Shown: piece after piece, positions 25,692 through 32,880 of the stretch
Layout of the letters: the number at the start of each line of letters is the position of its first letter
Position numbering within the stretch: the first letter of the stretch is position 1
Assembly (NCBI RefSeq): GCF_001695835.1
Contig: NZ_MBSO01000021.1
Span: 22,777-86,776, forward strand
Direction of reading: 5' to 3'
Source: Ensifer sp. LC11
GTDB taxonomy: Bacteria; Pseudomonadota; Alphaproteobacteria; Rhizobiales; Rhizobiaceae
DNA: 64,000 nt
Program-made: the position numbers and the translations under genes
The notes under the pieces: generated by a model
Seen by the model: only the letters and a program-made list of their open reading frames with translations
Told to the model about the DNA's origin: nothing
Databases searched by the model: none

Positions 25692-26006
25692 CTAGTGCGA
25701 GGCGCGACGTTCGTTGCGTTTGCGCGTCTCGGCCGCCTTTTTCGCGGATGCGGAGCGCTCGGCTTTGGGGCGTTGCGCAGCAGCTCGACCGCCGATGCGT
25801 CCGCCCTTTTTCGCGGATTCGTTGGTGTCGGGCTGGCCGCGGCCGGAACCGGATTTATTGCCGCCACCGCTGTCCTTGTTGACGGTGGCCCAGGCACGGC
25901 GTTCAGCTTCCTTCTCAGACACGCCACGCTTTTCGTAGCCTTCGGCGATATGGTCCGCCTTGCGTTCCTGCTTGTCGGTGTACTTCGATTTGTCTCCACG
26001 GGGCAT
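25692..26006 (-). CDS. KGG/plasmid-stabilisation-like small hydrophilic stress protein
   Basis: A 104-residue, highly charged, glycine- and lysine-rich protein without hydrophobic core. It opens MPRGDKSKYTDKQERKADHI and contains AERRAWATVNKDSGGGNKSG and AKKGGRIGGRAA, the pattern of proteins often named plasmid stabilisation protein but more like hydrophilin or KGG stress proteins. AAAGGAGGTGGGGC precedes the ATG. A GGAAC-N18-TT promoter lies 33 bases upstream. Probably intrinsically disordered. Confidence 0.82.
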   Translation of the reverse strand: MPRGDKSKYTDKQERKADHIAEGYEKRGVSEKEAERRAWATVNKDSGGGNKSGSGRGQPDTNESAKKGGRIGGRAAAQRPKAERSASAKKAAETRKRNERRASH

Positions 26007-26472
26007 GCCCCACCTCCTTTGGTTGAAGTCGCGAACACCAACCGCGACCACAATCAAACGTTCCCCGGAGACAGGTTGGAACAAAGGTCGATGAACGTGG
26101 TTTTTGCGATCCCGGAGCGCGCATTGGCCTCCCTTGCGGAGGCCCTTTTTAATCGCTGCGCGTTCAACCCGGCCCAAGCGCTCGCCTCGCGCACATTCGT
26201 CCGGTCTCCTTGCCTGCCTTGACCGACTTCGATCTTCCGAACTGCAGCGTGATTGTCACAGACGGTGGGCCCGGCGCCGCCAAATGCCGCCCAGTTTCCT
26301 TTGAAGAACCACCTCGGTGATGATCCGTCCGGTGCGGAAGCCAAGGCGCCGGAGCCTGAAAATTCCAGCGAGAACGCTCCATTCGCGCATCGTTTCCCGA
26401 GTATCGCACAAACGGAGAACCAATCCGCCGCTGCCGAGTTGGGCACGGTTCAGAACGTTAGGAGGAACCGTC
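26007..26472. other. 466-base gap between divergent stress genes
   Basis: Beyond the reverse stress promoter at 26040-26064 there is no gene I can support; the long forward frame crossing it is the shadow of neighbouring sequence. For the csbD-like gene, AGAAC at 26416-26420, an 18-base spacer and TT at 26439-26440 form a one-mismatch version of the stress promoter, 32 bases before the ATG. Confidence 0.4.
26040..26064 (-). promoter_or_regulatory. RpoE2/EcfG-type promoter of the KGG-like gene
   Basis: GTTCC at 26060-26064 and AA at 26040-26041 give GGAAC-N18-TT on the reverse strand. Confidence 0.7.
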
Positions 26473-26682
26473 ATGGACTGGAATCGTGTCGAAGGAAACT
26501 GGAAGCAGGTGAAAGGCAAGATCAAGGAACAATGGGGTCGCCTTACCAACGACGACCTCGACCAGATCAACGGCAATCGCGAACAGCTAGAAGGCAGAAT
26601 TCAGGAACTCTATGGGATAGAGAAGGACCGCATTCGCCGCGAAGTGGACGATTGGTACGATCGTCAGGCGTGGGACCGCTAG
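26473..26682 (+). CDS. CsbD family stress protein
   Basis: A 69-residue protein beginning MDWNRVEGNWKQVKGKIKEQ, the CsbD signature, followed by WGRLTNDDLDQINGNREQLE. CsbD-like proteins are small general-stress proteins of unknown mechanism. GTTAGGAGGAACC gives a strong ribosome-binding site at the chosen ATG. A 12-bp perfect hairpin follows the stop. Confidence 0.92.
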   Translation: MDWNRVEGNWKQVKGKIKEQWGRLTNDDLDQINGNREQLEGRIQELYGIEKDRIRREVDDWYDRQAWDR

Positions 26683-26691
26683 GCCCCGCTG

Positions 26692-26721
26692 CGCCCGCCG
26701 GGCTGTGTTGCCCGGCGGGCG
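26692..26721. terminator. Strong hairpin after the csbD-like gene
   Basis: Perfect 12-bp stem CGCCCGCCGGGC / GCCCGGCGGGCG with a TGTGTT loop, 9 bases after the stop at 26682 and before the convergent gene end at 26754. No T-run follows, so termination efficiency is uncertain. Confidence 0.5.
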
Positions 26722-26753
26722 TAGTCGTCCAGCTTCCTGGACACGCTCCCGGT

Positions 26754-27047
26754 TTAGGGCGGTGGTGGACCGTTTTGCCGAGCTGCCCGTTCGGGAGGAC
26801 AACTGATCCTCACGATGACGCGGCTCGCCCCGGCAATCGCCTCGGCGAGCTGCCGAACATATTCGGCCCCTCCGGGCCGATCGAGCACACCCTCAATGAC
26901 GACGCTGTTTCCAAGCACCCGGAAATTGAGGCTCCGCGTCTCTACCGACGGTTCGGCTTCCAACGCACATTTGATCGATGCAACGAGGCCCGAGATGGCG
27001 GCTCCATCGCCGCCTCGGCAATGGAACTCGGGAAGGATCAAAATCAT
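26754..27047 (-). CDS. BON-like domain protein
   Basis: A 97-residue protein whose central part (ISGLVASIKCALEAEPSVET ... NSVVIEGVLDRPGGAEYVRQ) has the alpha-beta pattern of a BON domain, usually a phospholipid- or surface-binding fold found in stress proteins such as OsmY. There is no signal peptide, which is unusual for OsmY-type proteins. AAAGGAGACCGGCG precedes the ATG and a GGAAC-N18-TT promoter lies 24 bases upstream. Confidence 0.7.
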   Translation of the reverse strand: MILILPEFHCRGGDGAAISGLVASIKCALEAEPSVETRSLNFRVLGNSVVIEGVLDRPGGAEYVRQLAEAIAGASRVIVRISCPPERAARQNGPPPP

Positions 27048-27070
27048 CGCCGGTCTCCTTTCCTACACCC

Positions 27071-27095
27071 AACCGACATACCGACGCGTTGTTCC
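27071..27095 (-). promoter_or_regulatory. RpoE2/EcfG-type promoter of the BON-like gene
   Basis: GTTCC at 27091-27095 and AA at 27071-27072 give GGAAC-N18-TT on the reverse strand. Confidence 0.7.
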
Positions 27096-27211
27096 GCAGC
27101 CTTGGTAAGCGCTCCGCGCGCCCTAGTTTTGCAGATAACGCGTCGGCGCAGGCTGGAGCGGACGCGGACCGGGCTTGACCCGCTGGAGCCAGTCTCAAGC
27201 AAGGAGCTGCC

Positions 27212-28258
27212 ATGCGCATCGCCCTCCTCGTCAACGCGCTCGAAACCGAAAAACCCACCTATACGACGACATCCCTGGCGCTTGCCGCCCTCTCGCGCGG
27301 CCATGACGTTCTCTACATCACACCCGGCGACTTTAGCCTCGGCCCGGACGATGCGTTGATGATCCGGGCAACGAACTTGCCTGACGCACGGCCCAAGAAA
27401 CCGGAAACGCTGCTGCGCGCCGTTACGGCACCGGAGCGGGAAAGAACGCTCGTGAATGTTGAAGAGGTGGATGTGCTGTTCCTGCGAAATGATCCGTCGG
27501 AAGATGCCGACAGCCGACCGTGGGCTGCGCATGCAGGCGCCAATTTCGGCCGCCTTGCCGCAGAAAGAGGGACAATCGTCGTCAACGACCCCTGCGGCCT
27601 GGCCCTGGCGCAGGACAAGCTTTACTTTCAGGACTTTCCCGCGAACGTTCGCCCCACGACGTTGATCTCCAAGGATATCGAGGAGATCCGAGCGTTCATC
27701 GACAAGCACCCCGACGGCGTCATCGTCAAGCCGTTGCAGGGATCGGGGGGCAAGAACGTCTTCAGGATCGCAAGCAGCACGGAATCGAACCTTAATCAGA
27801 TCGTCGACGCTGTTGGCGAAGTCGGCTATCTGATTGCCCAGAGCTACCTTCCCAAAGCGTCGGAGGGCGATACCCGGCTGTTTCTCATGAACGGACGGCC
27901 GCTTCGGCGTGATGATGTCTATGCCGCGTTCAGGCGTGTTCCGGCCAAAGGGGACGTGCGGTCCAACCTCCACGCAAGAGGAACGCCGAAGCCGGCCAAT
28001 GTCACGAAAGAGATGCTGGCAATCGCGGAAACTTTGCGCCCAAAGCTCGTTGAAGACGGTATGTTCCTGGTCGGCCTCGATATCGTCGGCGACAAGTTGC
28101 TCGAGATTAACGTGTTCACGCCCGGCGGCCTCCAGACCATCCGTGAGCTTTGCGGTGTCGACTTCTGCGAAGACATCCTGGATTCGCTGGAGAACAAGGT
28201 CGCGATCAGGAAGACGTATCGCCGCACGTTGAGCAACCGCATCCTGTCGACCCTTTAA
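27212..28258 (+). CDS. Glutathione synthetase-like ATP-grasp protein
   Basis: A 348-residue ATP-grasp enzyme with the layout of prokaryotic GshB: an N-terminal Rossmann-like domain (VNALETEKPTYTTTSLALAA, DVLFLRNDP) and an ATP-grasp domain with VIVKPLQGSGGKNVF, GDTRLFLMNGRP and the metal-binding end LVGLDIVGDKLLEINVF. AAGGAGCTGCC precedes the ATG. As a second GshB-like copy inside a stress island, it may act on a peptide or thiol other than glutathione; the substrate cannot be read from sequence. Confidence 0.82.
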   Translation: MRIALLVNALETEKPTYTTTSLALAALSRGHDVLYITPGDFSLGPDDALMIRATNLPDARPKKPETLLRAVTAPERERTLVNVEEVDVLFLRNDPSEDADSRPWAAHAGANFGRLAAERGTIVVNDPCGLALAQDKLYFQDFPANVRPTTLISKDIEEIRAFIDKHPDGVIVKPLQGSGGKNVFRIASSTESNLNQIVDAVGEVGYLIAQSYLPKASEGDTRLFLMNGRPLRRDDVYAAFRRVPAKGDVRSNLHARGTPKPANVTKEMLAIAETLRPKLVEDGMFLVGLDIVGDKLLEINVFTPGGLQTIRELCGVDFCEDILDSLENKVAIRKTYRRTLSNRILSTL

Positions 28259-28298
28259 GCGTCCGCCGCACAGGAGGAGTTCCGGTCCGTCACCATCG

Positions 28299-28323
28299 GG
28301 AACTTGCGGACCGTGTCGACGTT
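28299..28323 (+). promoter_or_regulatory. RpoE2/EcfG-type promoter of the TIGR02587-TIGR02588 pair
   Basis: GGAAC at 28299-28303, an 18-base spacer and TT at 28322-28323 within CGTT, 28 bases before the ATG at 28351. One of the best matches in the island. Confidence 0.75.
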
Positions 28324-28350
28324 AAGAGGGCGCAGCACAAGGAACCAGCC

Positions 28351-29208
28351 ATGGCGATCGACCGGACGAGCATCGATTTCGACCACAGTCGATTTGCCAA
28401 AGGCTTGGCTCGGGGATTGGCTGGCGCTCTCGTCTTCGCGCTCCCGATGTTCCTGACGATGGAGATGTGGGAACTGGGGCTTTACATCGACCGATCAAGA
28501 CTCCTGCTGCTGCTTCTGGTCAACATTCCCTTGCTCATCCTCCTCGCGCGCCGGATCGGCTTCGAAAACATCTCGACTTGGCGAGAGGCGGTGCGCGATG
28601 CGAGCATCGCCTATTTCCTCGGCCTGACGGCCAGCGCCTTCGTGCTGTCCGCCATCGGCGTTCTAAGCGCCGCGCAGGCTCTTCCCGGGGCAGCCGGCAT
28701 GATCGCCATTCAGACGGTTCCAGCCAGTATCGGTGCGCTGCTTGGACGGAGCGAACTGGGCCAGCGCGACGAAGATGACGAGGACGCGCAGGACCCGATC
28801 GACGATGACATGCAAACTGGTTACGGCGGCGAGCTTTTCATGATGGCCGTCGGTGCCCTGTTTCTCGGTTTGAATGTCGCCCCGACCGAGGAAATGATCC
28901 TGATCTCGTTCAAGATGTCGCCTTGGCACGCAATCGCCCTCATCGTTTCATCCATTTTGCTGATGCATGGCTTCGTCTACGCGCTCTCCTTCCTGGGCGG
29001 ACACGAGCTGGAAGAAGGCACACCCGGTTGGCATGCCCTGATCCGCTTCACCATGCCCGGCTACATGATCGCATTTTCAATCAGCCTTTACTGTCTGTGG
29101 ACGTTCCATCGACTGGACGGCATCGCTCTGACCCAGGCGATCATGAGCACTGTGGTGCTTGCATTTCCAAGCGCGATTGGCGCCGCTGCAGCGCGGCTCA
29201 TTCTTTAG
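28351..29208 (+). CDS. TIGR02587 family integral membrane protein
   Basis: A 285-residue protein with about seven membrane helices and an acidic cytoplasmic loop near residue 140 (RDEDDEDAQDPIDDD). NVAPTEEMILI and the overall order match TIGR02587, a membrane family of unknown function usually encoded next to TIGR02588, as here. AAGGAACC lies before the ATG at 28351; upstream in-frame codons run through the promoter and are not coding. Confidence 0.87.
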   Translation: MAIDRTSIDFDHSRFAKGLARGLAGALVFALPMFLTMEMWELGLYIDRSRLLLLLLVNIPLLILLARRIGFENISTWREAVRDASIAYFLGLTASAFVLSAIGVLSAAQALPGAAGMIAIQTVPASIGALLGRSELGQRDEDDEDAQDPIDDDMQTGYGGELFMMAVGALFLGLNVAPTEEMILISFKMSPWHAIALIVSSILLMHGFVYALSFLGGHELEEGTPGWHALIRFTMPGYMIAFSISLYCLWTFHRLDGIALTQAIMSTVVLAFPSAIGAAAARLIL

Positions 29209-29216
29209 GTGCAGTG

Positions 29217-29624
29217 ATGGCGAAGTCGGCGAGATCGGGCTCAACGGACAGTGGGCAGGCGCATTGGATCGAATGGCTGACGGGATCACTGTCAGCCATC
29301 TGTGTAATCTCGCTGATCGGTTGGGTCGGCTTCGAAGCGATGACGCAGAACGAGGCGCCTCCTGTCCTTTCCGTCAGCATCGTCAGCAGTGAAGCGCGAC
29401 CTGGCGGATATATCGTCATCTTCGAGGTGGAAAACGCGGCCGACCGGACAGCCGCCGACGTCGTTGTGCGTGGCGAGATCACCAACGGAAGCAGCGTTGT
29501 CGAAACAGTGGAGGTTACGCTTGACTATGTCCCGATGCATTCAAGGACGCGAGGCGGATTGATCTTCCGTAACGATCCCGAGGGGCGATCGCGCATCTCC
29601 GCCACCGGGTTCAGCGAACCATAA
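29217..29624 (+). CDS. TIGR02588 family protein
   Basis: A 135-residue protein with one N-terminal membrane helix (LTGSLSAICVISLIGWVGF) and a beta-rich exported domain (YIVIFEVENAADRTAADVVV ... LDYVPMHSRTRGGLIF) matching TIGR02588. It starts 8 bases after the TIGR02587 stop. Probably forms a complex with that protein in the membrane; function unknown. Confidence 0.85.
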   Translation: MAKSARSGSTDSGQAHWIEWLTGSLSAICVISLIGWVGFEAMTQNEAPPVLSVSIVSSEARPGGYIVIFEVENAADRTAADVVVRGEITNGSSVVETVEVTLDYVPMHSRTRGGLIFRNDPEGRSRISATGFSEP

Positions 29625-29735
29625 CAGAAAGACTCGGCGGCAAAGAACGCGTGAGAAACGAACGGGTTCTGGAAGTCGTCGTTGGAACTGTTTCGCTCGC
29701 GCCGGGCGAAACGCGATCGTTGTGTCATCCATGGG

Positions 29736-30227
29736 TCACATCGATTGCTGTGCTCTCAGCCTGCTCGGCGATTGACCGTAGGCCTTCGCAAATATTCTGG
29801 AGAAGTGCCCTGCGCTTTCAAAGCCAACTTCGAGGGCGATTTCTATCAACGATGCATCGGTCTGGGTGAGAAGGTGCTTGGCGCGCTCCAGCCGAAACTT
29901 CCTGTACACGAGGGCCGGTGACATCTTCGCCTTGTCCATGAACAGGCGCTCAAGCTGGCGGCGCGATAGCCCGACAGACGCCGCCAGTTCGGCGATAGAA
30001 ATCGTGTTTTCGGTGTGCTGCTCCATGATGATGAGTGCCGCGTTCAAACGGGGATCGTTGCTTTCGATCGCCAGCGGTTTTCGCGGCTGAACATGATGAT
30101 GCGAGCGCGCCCTGGCCGTCTGGTGCCTGCGGAATTCGCGCAACTCCGGTTGGCCCATCTTGACGACGTCGACACCATCGACGAGCACTTCGCCGGCGAA
30201 GGCACACCGCACCGGGGTTCGGCGGTG
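29736..30227 (-). pseudogene. 5'-truncated AraC-family (GlxA-type) regulator
   Basis: The C-terminal part is a complete AraC DNA-binding domain: DPRLNAALIIMEQHTENTIS, IAELAASVGLSRRQLERLF, then LIEIALEVGFESAGHFSRIF. The preceding RRHQTARARSHHHVQPRK resembles the linker of GlxA/GbdR-type regulators, but the N-terminal DJ-1/PfpI-like ligand domain is missing; the frame runs straight into the end of the binding-protein gene at 30232. GbdR-type regulators often control betaine genes, which fits the neighbours. Likely non-functional or constitutive. Confidence 0.7.
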
Positions 30228-30231
30228 CTGA

Positions 30232-31232
30232 TTACAGCGCAGCCTCGATCTTGGTGGCGGCTTCAGGCGAAACCCACTTCTTCCAGATATCCGGATTTTC
30301 TTCGAGGAAGTGCTTGGCACCTTCTTCGCCGCTCGCCTGGTTGTCGGTCATCCAGGCCATCAGCTTGGCGATCGTCTCGTTGCTCCAGGAGCGCTTGTTG
30401 AGATAGTCCATAACCTCGGGGCCTGCCTTTTCGGAGAAGGGCTTGGCAACAAGCGTCACGATCGTGTCGACCGGCCAGGCGCTTGGTTTAGGGTCGGTGC
30501 ATTCGGCAACCGTGATGCAGCGCTTCACTCCGCCGCGTCGTAAGCCACGCCGGCGTCAAGCTGCACCATCTCGTACTTGCCGAGGAGGGCGGTCGGTGCC
30601 CAGTAGTAACCGACCCAGCCTTCCTTGCGTTCATAGGCCTTCGCGATGGAACCATCGAGGCCCGCCGCCGAGCCGGTATCGACCAGAGTCCAGCCGGCTT
30701 TCTCCGCCTCGAAGGCCTTGTAGAGCTGTGCCGTCACGACGGTGCCGCCCCATCCTTGCGGGCCATTGAAGATCGCGCCCTTGCTCGGGTCTTCTGGGTC
30801 CTTGATCAGGTCGGGATGCTTCAGGAGGTCGGGGATGCTCTTGATATCCGGATGAGCGTCGGCAAAATACTTCGGAATCCACCAGCCCTGGACGCCGCCA
30901 TCGGGAAGCGGCGAACCGACCTTGACGATGCGGCCTTCCTCGGTTCCCTTCTTGACCACGTCGGGAAGCAGATCGATCCAGGCCTCGGGCGCGATATCGG
31001 GTTCGCCTTTTTCAGCCATCGACGTGATCGTCGGGACGGTGTCGCCGATGGTGATTTCGGCGCTGCATCCGTAACCTTCGTTGAGAATGATCTTGTCGAG
31101 GTTGGAAATCACCTCGGCACTTTGCCAGTTCATGCTGGCGATGGTGACGCTGCCGCAGTCTGCAGCGTTGGCGAGCGACGAACCGGCGACGGTTCCAAGG
31201 AAGAGGCATGTCGATGCAAGCAGGCTCTTCAT
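30232..31232 (-). pseudogene. Frameshifted betaine-type ABC substrate-binding protein (ChoX/ProX-like)
   Basis: Two reverse frames together make one binding protein. The first, 30525-31232, has a signal peptide (MKSLLASTCLFLGTVAGSSL ...) and the glycine-betaine/choline binding pattern (ITIGDTVPTITSMAEKGEPD, GWGGTVVTAQLYKA); it stops at AYDAAE. The second, 30232-30528, continues KRCITVAECTDPKPSAWPVD. Near 30526 the reverse strand reads GAGTGAAG where GAGTGGAAG (Glu-Trp-Lys) would join the frames, so one G of a GG pair is missing. A GTG overlaps the premature stop, so low-level reinitiation is imaginable. Either a real deletion or a sequence error. Confidence 0.85.
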
Positions 31233-31296
31233 TATCGTTGCCTCTTTTGGCGGCTTTTGTTTGGGGCGGGGCGCCGCGGACCCCGTCCCTGCGGCG

Positions 31297-32096
31297 CTAG
31301 GAGGCTTCTCCCATGCGAACCGATTTCCTGAACGCAGCCGTCAATCCGCGCGAAACGGCGGTATCGAAGCCGGCCGCGCGCATCTCCTCGATCGCCGCCG
31401 CGGTGGTGCCGCGATAGTCGAGGAAGGTCTGGACCGTTTCGGCGGGGCAGTCGTCCCGTTGCTCCAGCAGTCGACCCGCACCCAAGATGAGGGTGTTGAC
31501 GGCACGCCGGGCGACTTCGCGCGGCAGCCCATGCGAGATGGCGTCTGCATCATCGCCTCGGCAAGCAGCGCTGGAAAGGCGGGACCTGAGCCGGTGAGGC
31601 CGGTCAGATAGTCGATATCGGCCTCTGAACCCACTTCGTCCTGAGAGCCGCATGCATCAAAGATCGCACGAATGATCGATCGATCATCCTCCCGCACCTC
31701 GGCCGCGGCGATCCACGGCGTATAGGACTTGCGAACTTCGGCCGCCGCATTCGGCAGCGAACGGACCACGCGGTCTGTTCGGTGGTGCGCAGCAAGGGCG
31801 CTCAGGCGAATGCCCGCCATGACGGAGATCAGAAGCTTGCCTTCGGCGTCGACATTCAGGCTGGGCCAGTCGGCCGGGCGGACGGAGAGAACGATAACGT
31901 CCGAACGGTCGGCAAGGGCCTGGCTGTCTGATGTCCAGAAGGAGCGGTTGAAACGGTCGGGGCGTTCGCTGCGATAGGAGAGCGACAGGTTTTGAGGCTC
32001 GACGATGCCGGCGTCGAGAATGGCTTCGGCGATTGCTTCGCCCAGCCAGCCCGCACCACCAATTATGCCAACCCTCAAAGGTCCGCCCGTTTCCAT
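31297..32096 (-). pseudogene. Frameshifted pyrroline-5-carboxylate reductase-like gene
   Basis: The first frame (from ATG 32096) holds the NADP-binding domain: LRVGIIGGAGWLGEAIAEAI, VIVLSVRPADWPSL, VRSLPNAAAEVRKSYTPWIA and LTGLTGSGPAFPALLAEAMM. It then leaves the conserved frame, which resumes as DADAISHGLPREVARRAVNT to RMGEAS ending at 31297. One missing G near 31547 (ATGATGCAGAC instead of ATGATGGCAGAC) explains it. ProC-like reductases near betaine demethylases may act on proline-ring imines. The TetR gene upstream ends 8 bases before this start. Confidence 0.85.
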
Positions 32097-32103
32097 TCTT
32101 CTC

Positions 32104-32733
32104 TCACTCTGGTTTGTAGCCATGCCGGGCGAAGAAGCGGTCGATCTCCCTCTGCTGCGGCGTCTGTCCGGTGTAGATCGCGATGTATTCCGGAATGCGC
32201 TTCATGCGCAGCGCAAGGTCCTCCTTGGACTGCATCGAGATGTATCCGATCTGGACCAGATAGGTCGTCCGCGCGCGAACGTCCGCCGGCCCCGCTTCGT
32301 AACCGAACCGCATGAACATGCGGCCCAGCGCCTCCATTCTCGCCTGATCGGCTTCATGCACTTCGGCCTGTATTTCGGGCGATTGCAGCGCCCAGCTGCG
32401 AACGGCGAACTCGAACTGGGAATCGAACAGATCCTTGTTCACCCAGCAGTCGAAAACGTTCAGCATCGCCTCGGCCAAGGACTCCGCATAGGCCTCGGAC
32501 TGCTTGATGAGGTTACCGGTATTCTTCTCCCTCCAGCGTGCGACGAGGGCGCTCAACAATTCCTCCCGGTCCTTGAAGAACCAATAGAAGCTGGTCCGGG
32601 AAAGATTGAGCCGCTTGGCCAACGGCAGAATCTTCACCGAGTCCACGCCCGACTCGAGCAGGGAGTCGTAGGCGGCTTCGAGCCACCCCTCCTGAGAACC
32701 GCGCCAGCCAGTGTCAGTCATCGCCTGTTCCAT
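32104..32733 (-). CDS. TetR-family regulator
   Basis: A 209-residue repressor. The N-terminal helix-turn-helix (about 12-60) reads WLEAAYDSLLESGVDSVKIL and LAKRLNLSRTSFYWFFKDRE. The C-terminal ligand domain is helical and contains WVNKDLFDSQFEFAVRSWAL. It is divergent from the StcD-like demethylase gene, with a large inverted repeat in the 147-base gap between them, and precedes the proC-like and binding-protein genes on its own strand. It probably represses this catabolic cluster until an N-methylated proline or betaine is present. Confidence 0.88.
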   Translation of the reverse strand: MEQAMTDTGWRGSQEGWLEAAYDSLLESGVDSVKILPLAKRLNLSRTSFYWFFKDREELLSALVARWREKNTGNLIKQSEAYAESLAEAMLNVFDCWVNKDLFDSQFEFAVRSWALQSPEIQAEVHEADQARMEALGRMFMRFGYEAGPADVRARTTYLVQIGYISMQSKEDLALRMKRIPEYIAIYTGQTPQQREIDRFFARHGYKPE

Positions 32734-32772
32734 GATTGCCTCCTAACAAATCCAAATGGCCGCTTCAAGCAA

Positions 32773-32836
32773 AATGTACACTTGTGTCTAATAACCAAAC
32801 CATAGTGTTTTTGATTATTGACACATATGTACATTT
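32773..32836. promoter_or_regulatory. Long inverted repeat in the tetR-stcD gap (candidate operator)
   Basis: The arms TGTACACTTGTGTC (32775-32788) and GACACATATGTACA (32820-32833) are inverted copies with two mismatches; the match extends outward through AAA/TTT and inward by a few bases. Each arm could bind one repressor dimer, bringing the divergent promoters under TetR control. The central 31 bases are AT-rich. Confidence 0.65.
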
Positions 32837-32880
32837 CCGCTTACCGTTGTGATAAATTCCCATAGACCGGAGCCCGTCGC

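Noticed and set aside
26253..27359. 368-codon forward frame across csbD and the BON-like gene
   Set aside because: It crosses three better-supported genes and a hairpin, and has no recognisable domain.
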